A stretch of DNA of 31,731 bases from JALZDI01 sp965653225 (GTDB taxonomy: Bacteria; Actinomycetota; Actinomycetes; Propionibacteriales; Nocardioidaceae). Of the stretch, positions 23,307 to 31,731 are shown in pieces. Below the pieces are notes generated by a model. It did no database searches and was not told where the DNA came from. It saw only the letters and a list, made by a program, of their open reading frames with translations. Position 1 is the first letter of the stretch; every line of letters begins with the position of its first letter. The stretch spans positions 1-31,731 of the forward strand of contig CBFGZI010000035.1 in NCBI GenBank assembly GCA_965653225.1. The letters run 5' to 3'. The position numbers were made by a program, and so were the translations under genes.

Positions 23307-24486
23307 CGACGCCCGTTCGATGGCAGACGAGCTCACCGCGATGCGTCATGCGCTGCACCGCGAGCCCGAGGTCGGGCTCGACCTTCCGCGAACGCAGGAG
23401 AAGGTGCTCGAGGCCATCGACGGCCTGCCGCTCGAGGTGTCGTTGGGCAAGTCGCTGTCCTCGGTGACGGCGGTGCTGCGTGGCGGCAGTCCCGGCCCGA
23501 CGGTCCTCCTGCGCGGTGACATGGATGCTCTTCCCGTGCAGGAGGAGGTCGACGTGGCGTTCCGCTCCCAGGTCGACGACCGGATGCACGCCTGCGGCCA
23601 TGACCTGCACACCACCATGCTGGCGGGCGCCGCACGGCTGCTGTCGGCGCACCGCGACCATCTCGCCGGCGACGTGGTGTTCATGTTCCAGCCGGGTGAG
23701 GAGGGCTGGGACGGCGCCGGGCACATGCTGCGTGAGGGCGTGCTCGAGGCGGCCGGGTCCGAGCCGTCCGCGGCCTACGCATTGCACGTGACCTCGTCGA
23801 TCTGGCCCAACGGGACGTTCGCGACCCGCCCCGGTCCGCTGCTCGCCGCCTCCGACGCGGTGCAGGTCATCGTGCGGGGCAAGGGCGGTCACGGCTCGGC
23901 ACCGCACCGGGCCAAGGACCCCGTACCCGTGGCCTGCGAGATGGTGACGGCGCTGCAGACGTTCGTCACCCGCAGCATCGACACGTTCGAGCCCGCGGTC
24001 CTGACCGTCGGCGAGTTCCACGCCGGGACCCGGCGCAACATCATCCCGGAGGAGGCCCGCTTCGAGGCCACCGTCCGGTCGTTCAAGCCCGAGGTGCGGG
24101 AGATCCTCGCGCAGGGCGTACCGCGTGTCTGCGAGGGCATCGCCGCCGCACACGGCGTCGAGGTCGACGTGGAGTACCACGCGGAGTACCCCGTGACGGT
24201 GAACTCCGCGGACGAGGTCGCGTACGCCGCCGAGACCGCCACCGAGCTGTTCGGTGACGAGCGCTTCAAGCTGGCCGAGAACCCGATCACCGGGTCCGAG
24301 GACTTCTCGAGGGTCATCGCCAGGGTTCCCGGTGCCATGGTCTTCCTCGGCGCCGTGACCGACGGCCGCAACCACGACGGAGCGCCCGACAACCACTCGC
24401 CGTTCGCGGCGTTCGACGACGCGGTCCTGCCGGACGGCTCGGCGCTGTACGCGACGCTGGCCGCCCGCCGCCTCGCCAGCAACTGA
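23293..24486 (+). CDS. M20D amidohydrolase (hippurate/IAA-amino acid hydrolase type)
   Basis: This 397-residue metallo-aminoacylase has L-R-G-D-M-D-A-L-P, H-A-C-G-H-D-L-H (metal Cys101, His103), Q-P-G-E-E-G (Glu136-Glu137), A-L-H-V (His165), G-K-G-G-H-G-S-A-P-H, and a late N-H-S-P-F with the last metal His. This M20D branch uses a Cys ligand and splits N-acyl amino acids (hippurate, N-acetyl-amino acids, indole-acetyl conjugates). GAGGAGAG precedes the ATG at 23293, and the 14-nt overlap with the upstream M20 gene couples them. Next is a 51-nt gap and a peptide-binding lipoprotein. It probably deacylates imported conjugates or dipeptide-like compounds. Confidence 0.92.
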   Translation: MDLRDDARSMADELTAMRHALHREPEVGLDLPRTQEKVLEAIDGLPLEVSLGKSLSSVTAVLRGGSPGPTVLLRGDMDALPVQEEVDVAFRSQVDDRMHACGHDLHTTMLAGAARLLSAHRDHLAGDVVFMFQPGEEGWDGAGHMLREGVLEAAGSEPSAAYALHVTSSIWPNGTFATRPGPLLAASDAVQVIVRGKGGHGSAPHRAKDPVPVACEMVTALQTFVTRSIDTFEPAVLTVGEFHAGTRRNIIPEEARFEATVRSFKPEVREILAQGVPRVCEGIAAAHGVEVDVEYHAEYPVTVNSADEVAYAAETATELFGDERFKLAENPITGSEDFSRVIARVPGAMVFLGAVTDGRNHDGAPDNHSPFAAFDDAVLPDGSALYATLAARRLASN

Positions 24487-24537
24487 CTAGCCAGAAACCA
24501 ACCGGCGCGACAGCACCCACGAGAGAAGGTAAGCACC

Positions 24538-26163
24538 ATGACATCCGTCCCGAGGCCCCCCCTGCCTCTAATCCGGCGTAGCGCGCGCTCGATGAGCCGG
24601 CGCCGCCGACTGAGCCTCGCGAGCGGCATGCTGGCCGTCGCACTCACGGCAGCCTCCTGTACGACCGGCGGGTCCAGCGACGTCGGCGGCAGCGGCTCGT
24701 CGGACAAGACGTTCGACGTCGCGGTCGGCATCGACCTCGACACGCTCGACCCGCCGCAGATGACCACGACGACGGTCGCCAACCTCGTCGACTACAGCGT
24801 CGAAACGCTGACCAAGCTGGCCAAGAACGGCCAGACCGTGCCAGGCCTGGCGACGTCATGGCAGCTCTCCGGCGACAACAAGACGCTGACCCTGCAGCTG
24901 CGCAAGGGCGTCAAGTTCCAGGACGGCACGCCGTTCAACGCCAAGGCGGTCAAGTTCAACCTCGACCGTCTGCTCGACCCCAAGGTCGAGTCGCCGCAGC
25001 GGGCGCCGTACGAGTCGATCGCCAGCGTCCAACCCGTCGGAGAGTCGACCGTCAAGCTGAACCTCAGCCACCCCGACCCCGCGCTCGTCGCGGCGCTGTC
25101 GGCCAGCTCGGCGGGCATCATCTCGCCGAAGTCGATCAACGCACCGGGTAACAGCTACACCAACGTCACCCACCCGGTGGGTACCGGGCCGTACTCGTTC
25201 GTGAGCTACCAGCAGGGCGACTCCGTCCACTTCAAGAAGTTCGACGGCTACTGGGGCCCGAAGCCCTACTACGAGAACGTGGTCTTCCACATCGTTCCCG
25301 AGGCCGCCACCAGAGAGAGCCTGGTGCTCTCCGGACAGGACGAGATGGCCGTGCTGCCGCCGGTCGCCGACCTGCAGCAGCTGCAGCAGGGTGACGACAC
25401 CAACGTGCTGATGGCACCCAGCGACCGCACCATCTTCATGGCGTTCAAGACCCCCGGTAACACCTTCGACGACCCGACGGTGCGCCAGGCGATCAACTAC
25501 GCGGTGAACAAGCAGGCCATCATCAAGAACGTCCTGTTCGGCGCCGCCGAGCCGATGACCGCGCCCGTCGCGCCGTCGGTCGAGGGCTACTGCAAGGTCG
25601 GCAGCTACCCGTTCGACCCGAAGAAGGCCGAAGCGATGCTCGCCAAGGCCGGGGTCAAGAAGGTGTCGATCACCGTCGGCACTCCGACGGGCCGCTACCT
25701 GCAGGACAAGGAGGCGACGGACGCGATCGCGGGCAACCTCCGCGACGTGGGCCTGAAGGTGCAGATCCGGACGATGGACTGGGCCTCCTACCTCGGCGCG
25801 GTCGACGTCCCGGCCAGCCAGCAGCCGTTCGACATGCACCTGCTGGGCTGGGCGCCCGCATTCCTCGACGCGTCGCAGCAGATGCTGCAGTTCCGCACCG
25901 ACCAGGCTCCGCCCGCGGGGCTCGCCACCTCGATGTACAGCAACAAGAAGGTCGACGCGCTGTCCAACGCGGCCAACACCGAGATGAACTCCCAGCAGCG
26001 CAACGCGGACTTCTGCAAGGCGTGGAAGACGGTCTGGAACGACGCACCCTGGCTGTTCCTGTGGGTGCAGAAGTACCCGATCGTCTACTCCAGCGACGTC
26101 ACCGGAGTGTCCTACCTGCCCAACGAGAAGTTCAACGCCGTCTATGCCAAGCCCGCGAGCTGA
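24538..26163 (+). CDS. dppA: peptide/nickel-type ABC transporter substrate-binding lipoprotein
   Basis: This 541-residue family 5 solute-binding lipoprotein has a basic N-terminus (R-R-R-R-L-S-L) followed by a hydrophobic segment and lipobox T-A-A-S-Cys41, then a low-complexity Gly/Ser linker. The body shows D-L-D-T-L-D-P-P near the mature start, L-T-L-Q-L-R-K-G-V-K-F-Q-D-G-T-P-F-N-A, and the G-T-G-P-Y-S-F cleft motif typical of DppA/OppA. ATG at 24538 follows GAGAAGG; an ATG at 24592 would give a more typical short signal peptide, so the start is open between these two. It would capture a dipeptide or other small amide for the downstream permeases. Confidence 0.92.
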   Translation: MTSVPRPPLPLIRRSARSMSRRRRLSLASGMLAVALTAASCTTGGSSDVGGSGSSDKTFDVAVGIDLDTLDPPQMTTTTVANLVDYSVETLTKLAKNGQTVPGLATSWQLSGDNKTLTLQLRKGVKFQDGTPFNAKAVKFNLDRLLDPKVESPQRAPYESIASVQPVGESTVKLNLSHPDPALVAALSASSAGIISPKSINAPGNSYTNVTHPVGTGPYSFVSYQQGDSVHFKKFDGYWGPKPYYENVVFHIVPEAATRESLVLSGQDEMAVLPPVADLQQLQQGDDTNVLMAPSDRTIFMAFKTPGNTFDDPTVRQAINYAVNKQAIIKNVLFGAAEPMTAPVAPSVEGYCKVGSYPFDPKKAEAMLAKAGVKKVSITVGTPTGRYLQDKEATDAIAGNLRDVGLKVQIRTMDWASYLGAVDVPASQQPFDMHLLGWAPAFLDASQQMLQFRTDQAPPAGLATSMYSNKKVDALSNAANTEMNSQQRNADFCKAWKTVWNDAPWLFLWVQKYPIVYSSDVTGVSYLPNEKFNAVYAKPAS

Positions 26164-26205
26164 CCAGGACGGCCTGGACTTCGTCAACCTGACGCGGGAG
26201 CTGCT

Positions 26206-27138
26206 GTGCGAGGGCTGAGCCTGTACATGGGCCGCCGGCTGGCGGCGTCGGCGGTGACGCTGCTCGGTGTGTCGTTCATCGTCGTCGCCCTCGTACGGTT
26301 GCTGCCGGGCGACCCCGCACGTGTGATCGCGGGGCTGCAGGCGAGTCAGGAAGAGGTGAACCGCATCCGGGAGCAGCTCGGGCTGGCGCAGCCCCTGCTC
26401 ACCCAGTTCGGGCTGTTCCTGGAGCACCTCGTCCACGGCAACATGGGCGTGTCGGCAAGGACCGGCAACCCCGTGGTGTCCGAGATCCTGGCCCGGCTGC
26501 CGTTCACGGTCGAGCTCGCGGTGATGGGGACCGCGCTGGGCGCCGTCGTCGGCATCATGCTCGGGGTGAGCGCAGCGACCCACCGGGGGCGGTGGCAGGA
26601 CCACCTGCTGTCGTCCCTGGCGGTCATGGGTGTCTCGACGCCGGTCTACTGGCTCGGCCTGCTGCTGATCATCATCTTCTCGGTGCACCTGCAGTGGCTG
26701 CCGGCGGCCGGGGCCGAGGACCTGTCCAGCCTGATCCTGCCGACGTTCACGCTCGCGGTGTTCTCGGTCGCGCTGGTGTCACGTATGACCAGAGCAAACA
26801 TGCTCGAGATACTCGGGCAGGACTACGTGCGCGCCGCGGAGGCCAAGGGGCTCGCCGACCGGGTCGTGGTCTACAAGCACGCCCTGCGTAACGCCTTCAT
26901 CCCCGTGCTCACCGTGATCGGTCTGCAGTTCGGCAACCTGCTCGGTGGTGCCGTGCTCACCGAGTCGGTGTTCGGCTGGCCCGGGATCGGGCGGCTGCTG
27001 GTGGACTCGATCTTCAGCCGTGACCTGCCGATGGTGCAGGGCATCGTCTTCACCTACGCGGTCATGTTCATCATCGTCAACATCATCACCGACCTGCTGT
27101 ACACGGTCGTCGACCCACGGGTGCGCCTGTATGACTGA
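26206..27138 (+). CDS. dppB: peptide-type ABC transporter permease, DppB-like
   Basis: This 310-residue integral membrane protein has six hydrophobic helices: an N-terminal helix right after M-G-R-R-L, a large external loop (L-P-G-D-P-A-R-V, then L-G-L-x-x-P-L-L-T-Q-F), and a cytoplasmic EAA loop around D-Y-V-R-A-A-E-A-K-G-L. The C-terminus ends with D-P-R-V-R-L-Y-D, as in most DppB proteins. The GTG start at 26206 is preceded by GGGAG. The last 8 nt overlap the DppC-like gene. It forms the import channel with the next protein. Confidence 0.93.
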   Translation: MRGLSLYMGRRLAASAVTLLGVSFIVVALVRLLPGDPARVIAGLQASQEEVNRIREQLGLAQPLLTQFGLFLEHLVHGNMGVSARTGNPVVSEILARLPFTVELAVMGTALGAVVGIMLGVSAATHRGRWQDHLLSSLAVMGVSTPVYWLGLLLIIIFSVHLQWLPAAGAEDLSSLILPTFTLAVFSVALVSRMTRANMLEILGQDYVRAAEAKGLADRVVVYKHALRNAFIPVLTVIGLQFGNLLGGAVLTESVFGWPGIGRLLVDSIFSRDLPMVQGIVFTYAVMFIIVNIITDLLYTVVDPRVRLYD

Positions 27139-28021
27139 CACACTGGCACGCAAGTACGACGAGCCGACCGAGCTGTCGCCTCGTCGCCCGGCGGTGCAGG
27201 CGCTGCGTGCGCTGCTGAGCAACAAGGCCGCGGTCGTCGGCCTGATCATCATCGTCGGGCTGGGAGTGCTGGCACTGCTGGCGCCTTACATCACCAGCTA
27301 CGACCCCAACCAGCAGAGCCTGGCGGCGGCGCTGCAGCCTCCGTCGTCGAAGCACTGGTTCGGCACCGACAACCTCGGGCGCGACATCTTCACCCGCATC
27401 CTGTTCGGCGGCCGGATCTCGCTGCTGGTCGGGGTGCTCGCGGTCAGCCTCGCGGTCGTCATCGGCGTGCCGCTCGGTCTGATCTCGGGTTTCCTCGGCG
27501 GATGGGTCGACATGACGATCCAGCGGGTCGCGGACATCCTGCTGTCGTTCACCACTTTCCTGCTCGCGCTGGCACTGGTCGCGGTGCTCGGGGTCGGGCT
27601 GAAGAACGTGATCATCGCCGCCGGGATCGGCGTCATACCGCAGTTCATCCGGTTGTCGCGAGGGCTCGCGCTGTCGTTGCGGGAACAGACCTACGTCGAG
27701 GCCGCTGCCGCGTTCGGGGTGAGCAACTTCGCCATCCTGCGCCGGCACATCCTGCGCAACGCCCTTACCCCGATCATCGTGTACGCGACGCTGAACATGG
27801 GTGTGACGATCCTGGTGGCGGCCGGTCTGGGCTTCCTCGGGCTCGGAGTCCAGCCACCCACCGCCGAGTGGGGCACCATGCTCGGCGACGGCCGGGAGTA
27901 CATCTTCAGCTCGTCGTACATGGCGACGTTCCCCGGGCTGGCGATCTTCTTCGCCGTGCTCGGGTTCAACCTCCTGGGCGACGGACTCCGGGACGCCCTC
28001 GACCCCAACCTGCGGACATGA
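27131..28021 (+). CDS. dppC: peptide-type ABC transporter permease, DppC-like
   Basis: This 296-residue permease has an N-terminal cytoplasmic tail of about 35 residues (ends near L-L-S-N-K-A-A-V-V-G), then the conserved W-F-G-T-D-N-L-G-R-D-I-F external segment and an EAA loop Y-V-E-A-A-A-A-F-G-V-S-N. It ends L-G-D-G-L-R-D-A-L-D-P-N, the hallmark of DppC/OppC. ATG at 27131 overlaps the previous gene; a longer frame upstream runs through DppB and is spurious. Its stop overlaps the first ATPase start (ATGA). Confidence 0.93.
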   Translation: MTDTLARKYDEPTELSPRRPAVQALRALLSNKAAVVGLIIIVGLGVLALLAPYITSYDPNQQSLAAALQPPSSKHWFGTDNLGRDIFTRILFGGRISLLVGVLAVSLAVVIGVPLGLISGFLGGWVDMTIQRVADILLSFTTFLLALALVAVLGVGLKNVIIAAGIGVIPQFIRLSRGLALSLREQTYVEAAAAFGVSNFAILRRHILRNALTPIIVYATLNMGVTILVAAGLGFLGLGVQPPTAEWGTMLGDGREYIFSSSYMATFPGLAIFFAVLGFNLLGDGLRDALDPNLRT

Positions 28022-29075
28022 GGCAAGAGCCGATGGCAAACCCCTCGTCGACACCCCTGCTGTCGATTCGTGACCTGACCGTCGAGTTCAAGGTCCCGGA
28101 AGGCATCGTGCACGCCGTCGACGGCGTCAGCTACGACGTCTACCCGGGCGAGACTCTCGGCATCGTGGGCGAGTCCGGCTCGGGCAAGAGCGTCTCGGTG
28201 ATGTCGCTGCTGCGGCTGATCCGGGAGCCACCGGGCCGGATCGTCGCCGGCGAGGCCGTCTTCGAGGGTCGCGACCTGCTCGCGACCCCGAAGAAGAAGC
28301 TGCGCGAGATCCGGGGCAACCACATCTCGATGGTCTTCCAGGACCCGATGACCTCGCTCAACCCGGTGTACCGGGTTGGCCAGCAGATCGCCGAGGCGGT
28401 CACGGCGCACCACCCGTCGATGAAGGGCGAGAAGGCCAAGGCCCGGGCGGTCGAGCTGCTGCGCCTGGTCGGCGTACCCGAGCCGGAGCGTCGCTACGAC
28501 CAGTACCCGCACCAGTTCTCCGGCGGGATGCGGCAGCGCGCCATGATCGCGACGGCGATCGCGAACGAGCCGTCACTGCTCATCGCGGACGAGCCCACGA
28601 CCGCGCTCGACGTCACCGTGCAGGCCCAGATTCTCGAGCTCCTGCAGACGGCGCAACGCGAGACGCATGCCGCGGTGCTGCTCATCACCCACGACCTCGG
28701 CCTCATCGCAGAGATGGCCGACCGGGTGATCGTCATGTACGCCGGCCACATCGTCGAGTCGGGCACGGTCGAGGACATCTTCAACGCGCCGCGCCACCCG
28801 TACACGCTCGGGCTGATGAACAGCCTGCCGCAGGCGGACAGCGAGGAGGAGTGGCTGCGCCCGATTCCCGGTAGCCCGCCGAACCTGGTCAAGGCCCCGC
28901 CTGGCTGCCCGTTCCACCCGCGCTGCCTGCTGTCGCAGGACCGTGAGCTGTGCAGGACCGAGCTGCCGGAGCTGGCCTTCGCCGGGACCGGTGGCAACCA
29001 CCTCGCGGCATGCCACTACAAGGACGAGCTGGAGAGCGAGTCGGCGCGGATGCTGGCGACCGCGGAGAGGCTGTG

Positions 29076-29076
<1 letters not shown>
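28018..29076 (+). CDS. dppD: peptide-type ABC transporter ATPase, DppD-like
   Basis: This 352-residue ATPase has Walker A GESGSGKSV (51-59, Lys57), Q-loop Gln108, signature FSGGMRQR (167-174), Walker B with Asp191-Glu192 and switch His225. The C-terminal oligopeptide-binding extension carries P-G-C-P-F-H-P-R-C, a Cys-rich element typical of DppD/OppD. The start at 28018 overlaps the DppC stop as ATGA; ATG at 28033 (M-A-N-P-S) is a possible alternative. It pairs with the DppF-like ATPase to drive the permease pair. Its stop overlaps the next start. Confidence 0.93.
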
Positions 29077-30140
<1,064 letters not shown>

Positions 30141-30158
30141 GCCTGCGCGCTCGCAGGC
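30141..30158 (+). terminator. hairpin immediately after dppF-like stop
   Basis: A perfect 7-bp stem GCCTGCG/CGCAGGC (30141-30147, 30152-30158) with a 4-nt loop starts on the base after the TGA. It has no U-tract, so partial termination or 3'-end protection between the transporter and amidohydrolase genes is more likely than full termination. Confidence 0.4.
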
Positions 30159-30205
30159 ACGCGGCGTTCCCCCAACCCGCCACCCCAACCGAGGAAGTGC
30201 ACGCC

Positions 30206-31447
30206 ATGGAACGCATCGAGGCCGACCTGCTGCTACCGGGCGACGGTGCCTCCGTACGAGACGCGGTCGTCGTCATCGACGAGGAGACCATCGCCTACGC
30301 GGGTCCGGCGTCAGACGCCCCGGAGACGCCGGGTGCGACGACCGTCAGGGCGCCGGTGGTGATGCCGGGGATGTGGGACTGCCACACGCACTTCATCGGC
30401 AGTCCGGTCGTCGACCTCAACGCCCTTCCGCTGCAGCCGATCGCCCTGCGGGCTGCGCGTATCACCGCGGACGCCCGCGCCGCGCTCGAGGCGGGAGTCA
30501 CCTCGGTGCGCGAGGTGGGCGGGCTGGGCATCCACCTCGCGCGAGCCGTCAACGAGGGGAGCGTGCCGGGGCCGCGCATCTATGCGGCCGGGGCGGTGCT
30601 GTCCGCGACCGGGGGCCACGCCGACCTGCACGCGTTCCCGTCCGACTGGGTGACGGACTTCAGCCATCGCGGCGGTGAGCTGAGGACGTGCGACGGGCCT
30701 GCCGACTGCGCGCGGGCCGCGCGCGAGCAGCTCCGGCAGAACGCCAAGCTGATCAAGGTGTGCGCGTCGGGCGGCGTGCTGACCGAGGTCGACGACCCGC
30801 ACCACCAGCTGTTCACGGCGAAGGAGCTGGAGGCGATCGTCGAGACCGCCGCGCTGTCGCAGCGTGCCGTCGCGGCGCACTGCCACGGCAAGGCGGGGAT
30901 CATGGCCGCGCTGGCGGCGGGTTGCCTGACGATCGAGCACGGTACGTACCTCGACGCCGAGTGCTGCGCCGCGATGAAGGAGACGGGCGCGATCCTGGTA
31001 CCGACCCGGTTGATTGTGGAGGCTTTGCGTCACAACGACGCGGTTCCGGACTATGCGATGAGGAAGCTCAAGGTGGTGGCCGAGCAGCACCGTGACGCGC
31101 TGGCCATGGCCGCCGACTACGGCATCACCATCGCCATGGGAACCGATATCGCGCTGCCCAGCTCCACGGGCGACGCGTGCTCGTGGGGCCGGCACGGCCA
31201 GGAGCTCGTGTACCTCGTCGAGGCGGGCCTGAGCCCACTCGAGGCGATCCGCTGTGCCACCGCGAACGCGCCGCTCACACTGGGACCGCAGGCTCCGAAG
31301 GCGGGCGTGCTGATGGCCGGCCACGACGCCGACGTGATCACGCTCGACGCCGACCCGCTCGAGGACATCGCGGTGCTGAGCGACCCGGCGCACGTGACCG
31401 GCGTCTGGACGCGCGGGCGCCGGTTCAAGGACTCGGCCGCTGCCTGA
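30206..31447 (+). CDS. metal-dependent amidohydrolase, imidazolonepropionase/Xaa-Pro dipeptidase-like
   Basis: This 413-residue TIM-barrel amidohydrolase has metal and catalytic residues in order: H-x-H (His60, His62 in D-C-H-T-H-F), Lys184 in L-I-K-V (likely the carboxylated lysine of a two-metal centre), His225 and His227 (A-H-C-H-G), His245 (I-E-H-G-T) and Asp314 (M-G-T-D-I). The small beta domain formed by both ends contains G-H-D-A-D-V-I-T-L-D. The closest known types split Xaa-Pro or N-acyl amino acid bonds or open cyclic amides. GAGGAAG sits before the ATG at 30206. It follows the peptide importer by 65 nt, so it most likely acts on the imported compound. The hairpin in the gap could lower its expression relative to the transporter. 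Confidence 0.9.
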   Translation: MERIEADLLLPGDGASVRDAVVVIDEETIAYAGPASDAPETPGATTVRAPVVMPGMWDCHTHFIGSPVVDLNALPLQPIALRAARITADARAALEAGVTSVREVGGLGIHLARAVNEGSVPGPRIYAAGAVLSATGGHADLHAFPSDWVTDFSHRGGELRTCDGPADCARAAREQLRQNAKLIKVCASGGVLTEVDDPHHQLFTAKELEAIVETAALSQRAVAAHCHGKAGIMAALAAGCLTIEHGTYLDAECCAAMKETGAILVPTRLIVEALRHNDAVPDYAMRKLKVVAEQHRDALAMAADYGITIAMGTDIALPSSTGDACSWGRHGQELVYLVEAGLSPLEAIRCATANAPLTLGPQAPKAGVLMAGHDADVITLDADPLEDIAVLSDPAHVTGVWTRGRRFKDSAAA

Positions 31448-31731
31448 GTGCCGCGTTGCAGCCACGCTCTTCGCCGGACATAGCGCCTTGCGCTGGGACC
31501 GTCCGTCCGCTCATGGGCACGTGGTCTCGGGCGAGCGGCTTTGCTGTGGTTGCGTTGTTTGGCGGGTTAAAAGGGACGGTTGTGGCGCGTTCGCGGGGGA
31601 GGTGCGGGTTTCGCGGTCCTGAGGGCTCGCTTCGAGGGCCTTCCCTCGGCGGGTGGTCACTTCCCGCGGTTCATACGCCGAGGAAAGGAACCATAACCCC
31701 CGGTTACATGGCTCGTGGCACGGCCCGAGCC
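31448..31731. other. non-coding tail with short dyads
   Basis: I see no supported gene in this 284-nt stretch to the window edge. Composition shifts to G/T-rich around 31540-31590. Small inverted repeats are AGCGC/GCGCT with a 3-nt loop near 31484, CGAGGG/CCCTCG (31633-31638, 31643-31648), CCAT-AACC facing GGTT-AC-ATGG (31691-31711) and GGCTCG/CGAGCC ending at the last base. They may be terminator, operator or repeat-family sequence. Confidence 0.4.

Noticed and set aside
24856..26688. Long minus-strand open frame of about 610 codons across the dppA/dppB-like genes
   Set aside because: It spans two unrelated plus-strand genes and an intergenic gap, and shows no domain; an artefact of GC skew in codon positions.
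31708..31731. Possible start of a downstream gene (ATG at 31708)
   Set aside because: Only eight codons are visible, the nearest purine-rich stretch (AGGAAAGGAA, 31681-31690) is too far upstream, and no family can be recognised.

Overview
The window is about 70% GC by eye, densely coded, uses GTG and TTG starts, has many 4-nt stop/start overlaps and at least two apparently leaderless genes. This fits a high-GC actinobacterium; a Micrococcales or Propionibacteriales type soil organism is my guess, and the window has no rRNA or other marker to settle it. I see no tRNA, rRNA, CRISPR array, transposase or prophage gene.

Layout. (1) 1-5917, plus strand: a translationally coupled block of a DUF5691 HEAT-like protein (cut by the window edge), a MoxR-type AAA+ ATPase, a DUF5682 protein and a vWA-domain protein. 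This is the core of a poorly understood chaperone/effector-type system. (2) 5927-10231, minus strand: a sulfonate-type ABC transporter (lipoprotein, permease, ATPase) followed by an NtaA/SnaA/DszA-type flavin monooxygenase, probably for uptake and oxidative cleavage of an organosulfur compound. (3) 10445-12138, minus strand: a small NfeD-like OB-fold protein and a flotillin-like SPFH protein, ending at a 17-bp perfect terminator stem. (4) 12350-14263, minus strand: a Tat-exported gamma-glutamyltransferase of the YwrD-like type, divergent from the next block across a 310-nt palindrome-rich region. (5) 14574-20832, plus strand: six overlapping genes: a two-unit Lrp/AsnC regulator, a NodB-fold deacetylase-like (PuuE-like) hydrolase, a metabolite:H+ symporter, an SDR, a ketopantoate-reductase-like protein and a CPG2-like M20 hydrolase. 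(6) 20859-31447: a LacI-family regulator (minus) divergent from an eight-gene plus-strand operon: carbamoylase-type M20 hydrolase, M20D aminoacylase-like hydrolase, a full DppABCDF-type peptide importer and a metal-dependent amidohydrolase. A LacI-type palindrome lies in the 17-nt spacer of the operon promoter. (7) 31448-31731: non-coding tail with small dyads.

How it works together (inference): blocks 5 and 6 form about 17 kb of catabolic genes with two importers and five enzymes that cut C-N bonds (a NodB-fold cyclic-amide-type hydrolase, three M20 hydrolases and an amidohydrolase), plus two NAD(P)-dependent reductases. The best reading is uptake and stepwise hydrolysis of a small amide-, ureido- or peptide-like compound under LacI and Lrp control. 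The substrate cannot be read from the sequence. Blocks 1 and 5/6 are the most promising for new biology.
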